Notes: a model not told the origin generated them from the letters alone. Shown: positions 1-6,013, counted from the first letter of the stretch. The stretch: 6,207 bases of DNA from JAWWPG01 sp037719575 (GCA_037719575.1 JBBJMF010000130.1:1-6207); one strand, 5' to 3'. Numbers and translations are program-made.

Positions 1-2
1 TC

Positions 3-323
3 GACGTCGTCATCTCCAACTGTGTGATCAACCTTTCCAGCGACAAGCCGGCCGTCTTCGCCGAGGTGTCCCGCATCCTGCGACCTCACGGGCGCATCGG
101 TATCAGCGATGTCGTCGCCGAGGACGCAACCACCCCCGAGCAGCGTGCCGACACCGAGCAACGAGTCGGCTGCGTTGCCGGCGCCCTCACCATCAGCAAC
201 TACCGCAGCCTGCTGCTCGCGGCCGGATTCGTCGACCCTTCGATCACAGCCACTATCGACCACGGCGACGGCATCCACTCGGCGATCATCCAAGCAGGGT
301 ATGTACGTGACCGCCATTCCTGA
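3..323 (+). CDS. arsM: Arsenite S-adenosylmethionine methyltransferase, C-terminal part (5' end outside window)
   Basis: ArsM is a cytoplasmic enzyme that uses S-adenosylmethionine to methylate As(III) to mono- and dimethylated forms, including volatile ones. The visible 106 codons hold the end of the Rossmann methyltransferase fold and the arsenic-binding region. Two family hallmarks are present: the ISNCVINLS segment, whose Cys (codon at 21-23) is an As(III) ligand in characterised ArsM proteins, and VGCVAGAL, which carries the other conserved As-binding Cys. The ending DGIHSAIIQA also matches the usual ArsM C-terminus. The reading frame is open to the left window edge, so the SAM-binding N-terminus and the start codon are missing here; an internal GTG at 24 is not the real start. 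The stop at 321-323 lies inside the next gene, so the two are probably co-transcribed. Identity is near certain from the motifs; activity cannot be judged without the N-terminus. Confidence 0.93.
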   Translation, partial: DVVISNCVINLSSDKPAVFAEVSRILRPHGRIGISDVVAEDATTPEQRADTEQRVGCVAGALTISNYRSLLLAAGFVDPSITATIDHGDGIHSAIIQAGYVRDRHS

Positions 324-882
324 ACCTGAACTCCATCCCCTGTTGAGGAATCGCTGGAGCCCACGGATCTGGGACCCCACTCATGAGGCCACTCCGTCGC
401 AGGTCACCTGCCTCCTTGAGGCGGCACGATGGGCCCCCTCCGCGGGCAACTCGCAACCGTGGTCCTTCATCGTCGGAAGGCGCGGAGACGACACTCACCG
501 ACGCATCGTCCCGCATCTGGCCGGCAGCTCCCAGCCGTGGGCACCCGATGCCAGCCTGTTGGTCGTGAATGTCGGTCACCTGTTCGTCGAGGACACGGAT
601 TGGGAGTACTCGGAGTTTTCGAGTTACGACCTTGGGCAAGCCGTGGCCCACATGTCGTTCCAGGCGCAGGCGATGGGGATGGCTGCGCGACAGTTCCGTG
701 CCTTCGACCGGGATGGGTTGACCGAGGAGTTCGCCGTGTCAGCCCACTGGCAGATCATGACGATCACCGCATTCGGTGTGGTCCCCGCTCCGATGAGAGT
801 GAGCCTTCCGGCGGCACCTCCGGACGAACTGGCCTTCCGCGAGCGCCGGAAGGTGGAGGAGCTTCTGTGGCGCAGTCCATGA
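307..882 (+). CDS. Nitroreductase-family FMN oxidoreductase
   Basis: This 191-residue protein belongs to the FMN-dependent nitroreductase superfamily, cytoplasmic flavoproteins that use NAD(P)H to reduce nitro groups, quinones or related substrates. Visible hallmarks are RWSPR (residues 16-20), like the FMN-phosphate-binding RxSxR motif near the N-terminus; APSAGNSQPW (43-52), the family signature after the first helix; and an Ala/Met-rich helix beginning DLGQAVAHM (from 108) that corresponds to the core dimer helix. GTG at 307 is preferred over ATG at 301 because AGGG at 296-299 lies 7 bases before 307 but only one base before 301. The gene overlaps the end of arsM by 17 bases, which suggests translational coupling. 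A link to arsenic, such as reduction of nitroaromatic arsenicals, is speculation from position only. The substrate is unknown; a dehalogenase or dehydrogenase subtype is possible. Confidence 0.87.
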   Translation: MTAIPEPELHPLLRNRWSPRIWDPTHEATPSQVTCLLEAARWAPSAGNSQPWSFIVGRRGDDTHRRIVPHLAGSSQPWAPDASLLVVNVGHLFVEDTDWEYSEFSSYDLGQAVAHMSFQAQAMGMAARQFRAFDRDGLTEEFAVSAHWQIMTITAFGVVPAPMRVSLPAAPPDELAFRERRKVEELLWRSP

Positions 883-1004
883 TCTCCTGCCTGACCTGGC
901 CGTCCGTGTGCACCACCGCTCGACCGCTGAACCGCCAGCCCTTCGGACGATCCAGGGCCTTCTGCTGAGGGCGAACCTTTACTCCTGCTCTGGTCGGCGG
1001 ATGG
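883..1004. other. Intergenic gap with a possible antisense gene remnant
   Basis: No + strand gene fits these 122 bases. Read on the minus strand, roughly 975 down to 880 gives an uninterrupted run including QQKALDRPKGWRFSGR and AVVHTDGQ, with G or C at most third codon positions. That looks more like real actinobacterial coding sequence than a random shadow. It has no convincing start, and at its far end it runs into the antisense of the nitroreductase gene. If real, it is a fragment of a lost gene. I do not recognise the family. No convincing promoter or terminator is visible. Confidence 0.25.
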
Positions 1005-1826
1005 TTGACTCTCTCCGTGATTCTTTCGACGGTCATTCACGGCGAAGGCCGACCGGTAGTTCTCCTGCCTTGGTTCGGCCTGGACCATTCCGTGATGGAG
1101 GAGGCGTTCGAACCGGTCTTCTCGACGGCTCAGAACTGGCGGCGCATCTACGTGGACTTGCCGGGAACCGGAGGATCGCCGCGAGTCGATCCACAGTCAG
1201 ACGCCGTACTGGACGCGATGCACGAGTCCGTCACCACATTGCTGCGCAGGGAGCCGTTTCTCCTCGCCGGATGCTCCTACGGCGGATACCTAGCGGCCGG
1301 GCTTGCCCGACGACTACCGCGTCAGGTCTCTGGTCTCTTCCTGGTGTGTGCGGGGGTGAAGATACGTCCCGAAGCGCGCAACCTCACCCGCGCGCTCCCG
1401 TCCAGTCCCGGCCGCGACTGGCTCGCCCAGGTACCCGATGGCCTGCACGAGCACTTCGACCAAGCCATCGGATGTCAGACACGTTCGGTGGCCACTCACA
1501 TAGCTCAAGCACTCGGGCTCAACGGGCCGACCGACGACGACTTCCTCGACACCCTGCGGTCGACCGGCTATCCGCTCACCGATGAGACGTCACCACATTG
1601 CTTCGACGGCAACGTCACGATCCTCGCCGGCACCCGGGACCGGATCGCCGGGTACATCGACCAGTTTGACGCCCTTATCCACTACCCACGCGGCACCTTC
1701 GTTGCTCTGAGCGACGCGGGCCACTACCTGCCCTTCGAAAAACCGGAGCGTTTCAGGTCTGTCGCACTCGACTGGCTCACTCAAAGCGGACCAACGACGA
1801 CGACGCCAGGACAACCACCCGAATGA
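1005..1826 (+). CDS. Alpha/beta-fold hydrolase
   Basis: The product is a 273-residue soluble hydrolase of the alpha/beta superfamily, probably cytoplasmic since no signal peptide is seen. The catalytic triad can be read directly: nucleophile S91 in GCSYGG (GxSxG elbow), D212 in AGTRDRIAG, and H240 in SDAGHYLPFEKPE. The region between about 115 and 200 would be the variable cap domain that sets the substrate. The N-terminal VVLLPWFGLD occupies the oxyanion-hole position but replaces the usual HGxxG with PWFG. The start is uncertain: TTG 1005 is the most upstream start of the usual kinds after an in-frame stop at 966-968, with only a weak GGCGG purine stretch before it; GTG 1017 is the alternative and would remove four residues. 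It lies 122 bases after the nitroreductase gene and could share its transcript. The fold class could include esterases, haloalkane dehalogenases and lactonases; I cannot choose. Confidence 0.85.
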   Translation: MTLSVILSTVIHGEGRPVVLLPWFGLDHSVMEEAFEPVFSTAQNWRRIYVDLPGTGGSPRVDPQSDAVLDAMHESVTTLLRREPFLLAGCSYGGYLAAGLARRLPRQVSGLFLVCAGVKIRPEARNLTRALPSSPGRDWLAQVPDGLHEHFDQAIGCQTRSVATHIAQALGLNGPTDDDFLDTLRSTGYPLTDETSPHCFDGNVTILAGTRDRIAGYIDQFDALIHYPRGTFVALSDAGHYLPFEKPERFRSVALDWLTQSGPTTTTPGQPPE

Positions 1827-1888
1827 GGGTCCGGGGCTCAGGTTGGGGATTGGCGAACACTCGTGTCGGTCGGTCGGTCGCCGAGGCG

Positions 1889-1903
1889 AGGACTCTGGGT
1901 CCT
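1889..1903. repeat. Short inverted repeat in the 1827-1928 intergenic region
   Basis: AGGAC (1889-1893) and GTCCT (1899-1903) form a perfect 5-bp inverted repeat with a 5-base centre. It lies just upstream of the proposed -10 hexamer at 1917, so it could be an operator. It is short enough to be chance. A CGGT tetranucleotide run precedes it at about 1867-1880. No clear terminator for the upstream hydrolase gene is visible in this intergenic stretch. Confidence 0.2.
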
Positions 1904-1916
1904 GTGCGCGGTCCAG

Positions 1917-1922
1917 TACCGT
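1917..1922 (+). promoter_or_regulatory. -10 hexamer (TACCGT) for a leaderless transcript
   Basis: TACCGT fits the actinobacterial -10 pattern TANNNT and ends exactly 6 bases before the ATG at 1929. Transcription would therefore start on or next to the start codon. This agrees with the lack of any Shine-Dalgarno sequence before 1929. No good -35 match is seen about 17 bases upstream. The same spacing recurs at 4206-4211 and 6037-6042. Confidence 0.5.
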
Positions 1923-1928
1923 TGACGC

Positions 1929-3272
1929 ATGGCAGATCTTCCCCAGCACCCCGACGACGAGGGCCGTGAACCGGCCGGGCAGAACCCCTTCACCGGAACG
2001 CCCTTCGAGCAGATGTTCAGCAGCATGGCGAGCGGCGACATGTCCGGCCTGCAGGCCATGTTCGGTCAGCTGCAGCGGATGTTCACCCCACACGAGGGTG
2101 CGGTCAACTGGGAGGTCGCTCGCGATCTCGCACGGCAGGTGGTAGCTCAGCAGCCGGACCGGTCGGCCGACGACGGGGACCGGGCCCGGCTCTCCGACGT
2201 TGGAAGGCTCGCCGAGCACTGGCTCGACGCCGCGACGGATTTCCCGGCGGGCACCAGCCAGATCACCGCGTGGAGCCGCGCCGAGTGGGTCGAGACGAGC
2301 GTGCCGGTCTGGCAGCGGCTCGTGGAGCCGGTCGCGGAGAGCGTCGTCAAGGCCATGGGCGCTGCCCTGCCGGCTGAGGCACAGGCGATGGCCGGGCCGA
2401 TGCTCGGCATGCTAACCCAGATCGGCAGCGCGATGTTCACCCAGCAGATCGGGCAGGCGATCGGCGAGCTGTCCGGGGAGGTCGTCTCGGCTACCGACGT
2501 CGGCTTCCCTGTGGCGGACGCCGGTCCCCCGGCGGTGGTGCTGACGAACGCCACCGCGTTCGCTGAGGGGCTCGGGATCGACACGTCCGACGTGCTGCTC
2601 TACCTGGTGCTTCGCGAGTGTGCCCATCAGCGCCTCTACGCGCACGCGTCATGGCTGCGCGACTACGTGTTCTCGCTGATCGAGGACTACGGCCGGGGGA
2701 TCACGATCGACACCAGCCGGATCGAGAGCACGCTCGGCGGCATCGACCCCACAAACATGGAGGCGGTCCAGGAGGCCATGAACGGCGGGCTTTTCGAGGT
2801 CGAGCAGAGCCCCGCGCAGGTCGCGGCGCTCCAGCGGCTCGAGACGGTGCTGGCGCTCGTCGAGGGATGGGTCGACGAGGTTGTCAGCCAGGCGGCCGCC
2901 GCGATGCCGCAGGCCTCCGCGCTCCGCGAGACGATGCGCCGCCGCCGCGCCACCGGCGGACCGGCGGAGGCGACGTTCGCGGCGCTCGTGGGTCTCGAGC
3001 TCCGGCCCCGGCGCCTTCGCGACGCAGCCACCCTGTGGGGGGCCTTGCGCACCGCCGAAGGCGCTGCGGCACGAGACGCCGTCTGGGCGCACCGCGAGCT
3101 GCTCCCGACCGCCGCCGACCTCGACGACCCGCTGTCCTACGCCGCCCGCACCAAGGAGGCGGACTCGATCGACACCGAGTCGGCCGAGTTCGACGCTGCA
3201 CTCACCGCACTGATCGAGGACGCGAGCGGCTCGGCCGACGGCGGCAACGGCGACGACGACGACGGTCGGTGA
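1929..3272 (+). CDS. Zinc-dependent metallopeptidase, DUF2342 (zincin-like, TIGR03624-type) family
   Basis: This 447-residue protein matches the actinobacterial family annotated as zinc-dependent metalloprotease or putative hydrolase (DUF2342). Its physiological substrate is not known to me. Family features include the N-terminal NPFTGTPFEQMF segment (about residues 19-30), a Met/Gly/Ala-rich helical region ending GPMLGMLTQIGSAM, and the putative metal-site helix starting E230, in which E230-C-A-H233 and H239 of RLYAH are followed by WLRDY. Most relatives, as I recall them, have a small aliphatic residue rather than Cys at 231. The C-terminus is an acidic, probably disordered tail (GGNGDDDDGR). 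No signal peptide or membrane segment is seen, so it is likely cytoplasmic. ATG 1929 is supported by the leaderless promoter geometry. The stop overlaps the Nudix start by GTGA, implying one operon. GC content rises sharply compared with the genes to the left. Confidence 0.9.
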   Translation: MADLPQHPDDEGREPAGQNPFTGTPFEQMFSSMASGDMSGLQAMFGQLQRMFTPHEGAVNWEVARDLARQVVAQQPDRSADDGDRARLSDVGRLAEHWLDAATDFPAGTSQITAWSRAEWVETSVPVWQRLVEPVAESVVKAMGAALPAEAQAMAGPMLGMLTQIGSAMFTQQIGQAIGELSGEVVSATDVGFPVADAGPPAVVLTNATAFAEGLGIDTSDVLLYLVLRECAHQRLYAHASWLRDYVFSLIEDYGRGITIDTSRIESTLGGIDPTNMEAVQEAMNGGLFEVEQSPAQVAALQRLETVLALVEGWVDEVVSQAAAAMPQASALRETMRRRRATGGPAEATFAALVGLELRPRRLRDAATLWGALRTAEGAAARDAVWAHRELLPTAADLDDPLSYAARTKEADSIDTESAEFDAALTALIEDASGSADGGNGDDDDGR

Positions 3273-3811
3273 GCCTGTACGACGATGCCGTCGCCGAGCT
3301 CACCACCTGGGTGCCGCCGACGGCGCAGCAGGCCGGCCTGCGGGCGTCGTACCTCGCTCACCTGCGGGAACATCCCGACGGGCTGACCCGCGACTGCCAC
3401 CCCGACCACCTGACGGCAAGCCTGCTGGTGCTGAGCGCCGACCGCGAGCAGGTGCTGCTCGACCTGCACCGCAGGTACGGCATCTGGGTCCAGTTCGGGG
3501 GCCACTGCGAGCCGGGCGACGCCAGCCTCGCGATGGCCGCGCTGCGCGAAGGAGGAGAGGAGTCGGGCGTCTCGGGCCTCACCCTCGTCGGTTCCGGTCC
3601 TGCGCAGCTCAGCCGGCACGAGGTGCGTTGCGGGCCTGTCCGGCCGTCGCATCACCTCGACGTGCGGTACGTCGCGCTCGCCCCCGCCGGTGCGATGCCC
3701 ATGGTCAGCGCCGAGTCGCTCGACGTGCGGTGGTTCGGCGTGGGGGCGCTGCCCGCGGAGCTGGAGCCCGAGCTGCGCGACCTGGTGGCGATCGCACTGT
3801 CCGCCCGCTAA
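3269..3811 (+). CDS. Nudix hydrolase
   Basis: Nudix hydrolases cleave nucleoside diphosphates linked to another group, using Mg2+ or Mn2+. The 180-residue product carries a Nudix box at residues 77-101. It begins GGHCEPGD, has the catalytic REGGEE core (R93, E94, E97, E98) and ends in SGV. Compared with the classical GX5EX7REUXEEXGU pattern, the first Glu is Asp (D84), one extra residue separates it from R93, and the hydrophobic U position is Gly. The GDASL-type variant occurs in other family members, so activity is plausible. The N-terminal 50 residues before the beta-grasp core are helical-looking. The start is GTG 3269, overlapping the previous stop as GTGA; no separate Shine-Dalgarno is visible, so translation is probably coupled to the metallopeptidase. 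The substrate cannot be inferred: ADP-ribose, nucleotide and isoprenoid pyrophosphate branches are all possible. Confidence 0.9.
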   Translation: MSLYDDAVAELTTWVPPTAQQAGLRASYLAHLREHPDGLTRDCHPDHLTASLLVLSADREQVLLDLHRRYGIWVQFGGHCEPGDASLAMAALREGGEESGVSGLTLVGSGPAQLSRHEVRCGPVRPSHHLDVRYVALAPAGAMPMVSAESLDVRWFGVGALPAELEPELRDLVAIALSAR

Positions 3812-3842
3812 CCGATCCGGCGCCCGCAGCGGTGCGACAACA

Positions 3843-3905
3843 AGGCCCCCAGGCCGCGGAACGTTCGCCTTCCCCTTGCGAACGGCTCCGTTATCCCGGG
3901 GGCCT
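3843..3905 (+). terminator. Nested palindrome, probable terminator after the Nudix gene
   Basis: Three coaxial arm pairs can be read. Outer AGGCCCCC (3843-3850) pairs with GGGGGCCT (3898-3905); middle CGGA (3857-3860) with TCCG (3887-3890); inner CGTTCGC (3862-3868) with GCGAACG (3878-3884), around a 9-base pyrimidine-rich loop. Together this gives 19 base pairs, starting 31 bases after the Nudix stop. No T-run follows, so it would be a tailless, actinobacterial-type terminator or another structured RNA element. The pairing is seen directly; the termination role is inferred. Confidence 0.55.
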
Positions 3906-3953
3906 CATCGATGGAGCAGACGTTAGTTTGCCCGCCGTCGCCAGTCAACGGTC

Positions 3954-4136
3954 TCGTCCACGACCTGGGGATCGCCCTGTGGACGACGCGTCCACAACGC
4001 TCGGAAGGTGTGGACGGGCGGTGGAGAACGTCTCTCGTCCTGTGCACAACGCGCCCTCGACGCGTCGCAGGCGGCGTGCTGAGCAGGCGCCTGGGCGTCC
4101 ACCCCCTGTGGAGGAGGAAAAGTTCGCTGTCCACAG
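3954..4136. repeat. Cluster of DnaA-box-like motifs (TGTGGAC / GTCCACA)
   Basis: Within about 180 bases the core GTCCACA, its complement or a near variant recurs on both strands: 3954-3962, 3978-3986, 3988-3996, 4009-4017, 4041-4049, 4107-4115 and 4127-4135. Against the actinobacterial DnaA box TTGTCCACA, the copies at 3978-3986, 4041-4049 and 4127-4135 differ at one base and the others at two. Two copies face each other as a perfect inverted repeat, TGTGGACG (3978-3985) and CGTCCACA (3989-3996), with a 3-base centre. A second inverted pair, TCCAC and GTGGA, lies at 4098-4112. The direct repeat CACAACGC occurs at 3993-4000 and 4045-4052. This stretch sits in a 406-bp gene-free region (3812-4217). 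Neither dnaA nor dnaN is nearby, so oriC is unlikely; DnaA binding or titration, or a site for another regulator of the downstream operon, is inferred. Confidence 0.5.
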
Positions 4137-4205
4137 CCAGTAGACGATGGCGGTCGGATGCGCGCCCCACCGGCGCAAACCATCCAGTCCGTCGGCGGGC
4201 CCAAC

Positions 4206-4211
4206 TACGTT
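4206..4211 (+). promoter_or_regulatory. -10 hexamer (TACGTT) for a leaderless transcript
   Basis: TACGTT fits TANNNT and ends 6 bases before ATG 4218, the same geometry as at 1917-1922. No Shine-Dalgarno precedes 4218, which fits leaderless initiation. No convincing -35 is visible. The DnaA-box-like cluster ends about 70 bases upstream. Confidence 0.5.
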
Positions 4212-4217
4212 TGGCTG

Positions 4218-4763
4218 ATGGGCCACTCGACTGCTCCACTCCGCGTCGAGGTGCGCCGCTCGGAGCGACGCACCCGCACCGTCTCCGCGCGTCGTGAGCA
4301 GGACGCCATCGTGGTGCTGATCCCGGCCCGGCTCAGCGCTGCCGAGGAGGAGAAGTGGGTCGCCACGATGGTCGACCGGGTGATGCGGGCCGAGCGCCGC
4401 CGTCAACCCGGCGACGACGACCTGGTTCGGCGCGCCACCACGCTGTCGAGCCGCTACCTCGACGGTCGGGCGAAACCGGTCTCCGTGCGCTGGGTCGACA
4501 ACCAGCATGCCCGCTGGGGATCGTGCACACCGGCGGACGCGACGATCCGCCTCTCCGGACGGCTGCGCGGCATGCCGTCGTACGTCGTCGACTACGTCGT
4601 GCTCCACGAGCTGGCACACCTCCTGACCCACGGCCACGGCGACGACTTCTGGGCATGGGTCAACCGCTATCCGCTCACCGAGCGGGCCAGGGGGTTCCTG
4701 GAAGGCGTCTCGGCGACCGCACAGCTGGAGATGCGCGACGACGACGAGGAGCAGCCCGCGTGA
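4218..4763 (+). CDS. YgjP-like (DUF45, M48-type) metallopeptidase
   Basis: The 181-residue product is a small zinc metallopeptidase of the YgjP/DUF45 group, usually annotated as M48 family. The catalytic helix holds HELAH (H130, E131, H134), with the likely third ligand H140 in GHGDDFW, matching the family pattern in which a His lies just before an aromatic FW pair. The preceding WGSCT (100-104) and the following YVVDYVVL strand/helix are also diagnostic. It has no signal peptide and is likely cytoplasmic. The frame stays open upstream to GTG- or ATG-type codons near 4158, but ATG 4218 is chosen because protein similarity to the family begins there and the -10 hexamer at 4206 would place the transcript start on it. 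Its end overlaps the lipoprotein gene by GTGA, so both are probably one operon. The biological substrate of this family is poorly known. Confidence 0.9.
   Translation: MGHSTAPLRVEVRRSERRTRTVSARREQDAIVVLIPARLSAAEEEKWVATMVDRVMRAERRRQPGDDDLVRRATTLSSRYLDGRAKPVSVRWVDNQHARWGSCTPADATIRLSGRLRGMPSYVVDYVVLHELAHLLTHGHGDDFWAWVNRYPLTERARGFLEGVSATAQLEMRDDDEEQPA
4746..4751 (+). promoter_or_regulatory. Ribosome binding site for the PQQ dehydrogenase gene
   Basis: GAGGAG lies 8 bases before GTG 4760, inside the end of the M48 gene. It decides the start of the lipoprotein gene, whose frame otherwise stays open far upstream. Confidence 0.65.
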
Positions 4764-5932
4764 GAGCGCTCGCGCGCCATGTCAGGCGGCGCGGCGGCCG
4801 TCGTCGCACGGCGGCCTGCCGCCCGCTGGCGGCCCTCCTGCTCGCCGGGACCGTCCTCGTCGCGTGCAACGGATCCGACTCGTCATCGGAGGGTCCGCCC
4901 ACGGACACGGACAGCGCACCGGGACCGCCCGCGGTCACCCAGACCGAACGGCCCGATGGCCCTCCGGTCGAAGGGGTGGTGACGATCGCGACCCGGCTCG
5001 CCGTGCCGTGGGGCATCGCGTTCTTCCCCGGTGGTGACGCCCTCGTCTCCGAGCGCGACGAGGCAACGCTCCTCCGGGTGACGTCGCGTGGACAGGTCAC
5101 CACGCTGGCTCGGGTCGACGGGGTGACCCCGACCTCCGAGGGTGGCCTACTCGGGGTCGCGGTCTCGCCCGACTACGAGCGAGACCAGCTGATCTTCGCC
5201 TACGCCACGACCGCCACCGACAACCGCGTGCTGAGCGGGACAATCGCGGACTTCCGCGCCGGCACGCCGCGTCCTGTTATCACCGGGATCCCGAGGGGGG
5301 AGATCCACGATGGCGGCCGGATCGCCTTCGGACCCGACGGGATGCTCTACGTGTCCACGGGAGAGACCGGCAACGGCGACCTCGCGCAAGACCTCACGTC
5401 GCTCGGCGGGAAGATCCTCCGGATCGAGTCCAGCGGGGCCATCCCGCCCGACAACCCGTTCCCCGGCTCGCCGGTCTGGACCTACGGGCACCGCAACGTG
5501 CAGGGCATCACCTGGGACTCGCACGGACGGATGTGGGAGTGCGAGTTCGGCAGCCAGCTCTGGGACGAGATCAACCTGATCGTGCCCGGGCACGACTACG
5601 GCTGGCCGGCCGCCGAGGGCACCGCTGACCTGCCGGGCATGACCAACCCGCGCGCCGTGTTCAGCACCGACGCCGCGTCACCGTCGGGGCTGGCGTTCGC
5701 TCATGGGTCGCTCTGGATGGGAGCCCTGCAGGGTGCGACCACGTGGCGGGTCCCGATCGAGGCCGACGGCGTCCTCGGCCAGCCGGTCGCCGTACGCCTT
5801 GCCGATGCTCGGACCCGCACGGTGGTGCTGGCACCTGACGGCAGACTCTGGGTGACGACGAGCGACCGGGACGGCCGTGGTGATCCGGCGCCCGACGCCG
5901 ACGTGATCCTCGCGATCATCCCGAGGACGTGA
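4760..5932 (+). CDS. PQQ-dependent sugar dehydrogenase, lipoprotein
   Basis: This 390-residue protein belongs to the glucose/sorbosone dehydrogenase (soluble quinoprotein glucose dehydrogenase-like) beta-propeller family, which oxidises sugars or related alcohols with pyrroloquinoline quinone and Ca2+. The N-terminus has an unusually Arg-rich stretch (residues 6-21), a hydrophobic core and a lipobox LVAC with C36, so it is exported and lipid-anchored on the outer face of the membrane. A Ser/Pro/Thr linker follows, to about residue 70. Propeller motifs are LAVPWGIAFFPGG, the catalytic-base segment EIHDGGRIAFGPDG (H183), GHRNVQG (H244, R245), then EFGSQLWDEIN and GHDYGWP in the Ca2+/PQQ region, and LWVTTSDRDGRG near the end. 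The usual GP of the EHGP segment is GS here. GTG 4760 is set by the GAGGAG site and the GTGA overlap. The natural substrate is unknown, and no PQQ synthesis genes are visible here. Confidence 0.9.
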   Translation: MRALARHVRRRGGRRRTAACRPLAALLLAGTVLVACNGSDSSSEGPPTDTDSAPGPPAVTQTERPDGPPVEGVVTIATRLAVPWGIAFFPGGDALVSERDEATLLRVTSRGQVTTLARVDGVTPTSEGGLLGVAVSPDYERDQLIFAYATTATDNRVLSGTIADFRAGTPRPVITGIPRGEIHDGGRIAFGPDGMLYVSTGETGNGDLAQDLTSLGGKILRIESSGAIPPDNPFPGSPVWTYGHRNVQGITWDSHGRMWECEFGSQLWDEINLIVPGHDYGWPAAEGTADLPGMTNPRAVFSTDAASPSGLAFAHGSLWMGALQGATTWRVPIEADGVLGQPVAVRLADARTRTVVLAPDGRLWVTTSDRDGRGDPAPDADVILAIIPRT

Positions 5933-6013
5933 TCGCCGCGACGAGTTTGGCCGCATTTGTGGCTTTGGCTGAGCGTGCAGGGCCGTGTCTGCCCGCCTCT
6001 CCGTCGCGCCGTG

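Noticed and set aside
109..306. Upstream extension of the nitroreductase frame to 109
   Set aside because: The translation is Ser/Pro/Thr-rich low-complexity shadow of arsM; the family homology starts at about residue 10 of the GTG 307 product.
908..1585. Plus-strand open frame of 225 codons overlapping the hydrolase gene
   Set aside because: It is Arg/Ser-rich and without motifs, while the other frame contains a full alpha/beta hydrolase triad.
1867..1880. CGGT tandem tetranucleotide run as a phase-variation tract
   Set aside because: Only about three and a half copies and not inside a gene; too short to call.
2618..3268. Upstream extension of the Nudix frame
   Set aside because: The Arg/Gly/Pro-rich translation is an off-frame shadow of the metallopeptidase gene.
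3954..4136. Chromosomal origin oriC
   Set aside because: The DnaA-like boxes are mostly imperfect, there is no AT-rich unwinding stretch, and dnaA and dnaN are not flanking. It is kept only as a motif cluster.
4158..4217. N-terminal extension of the M48 peptidase from an upstream start
   Set aside because: The extra 20 residues do not look like the family, no Shine-Dalgarno precedes that start, and the -10 hexamer at 4206 would fall inside it.
3945..4637. Long minus-strand open frame of 230 codons across the intergenic region and M48 gene
   Set aside because: It is antisense to a clearly recognisable HELAH peptidase gene, has no family motifs, and its length follows from high GC. Its repeated VVHR-like residues come from the GTCCACA motifs.
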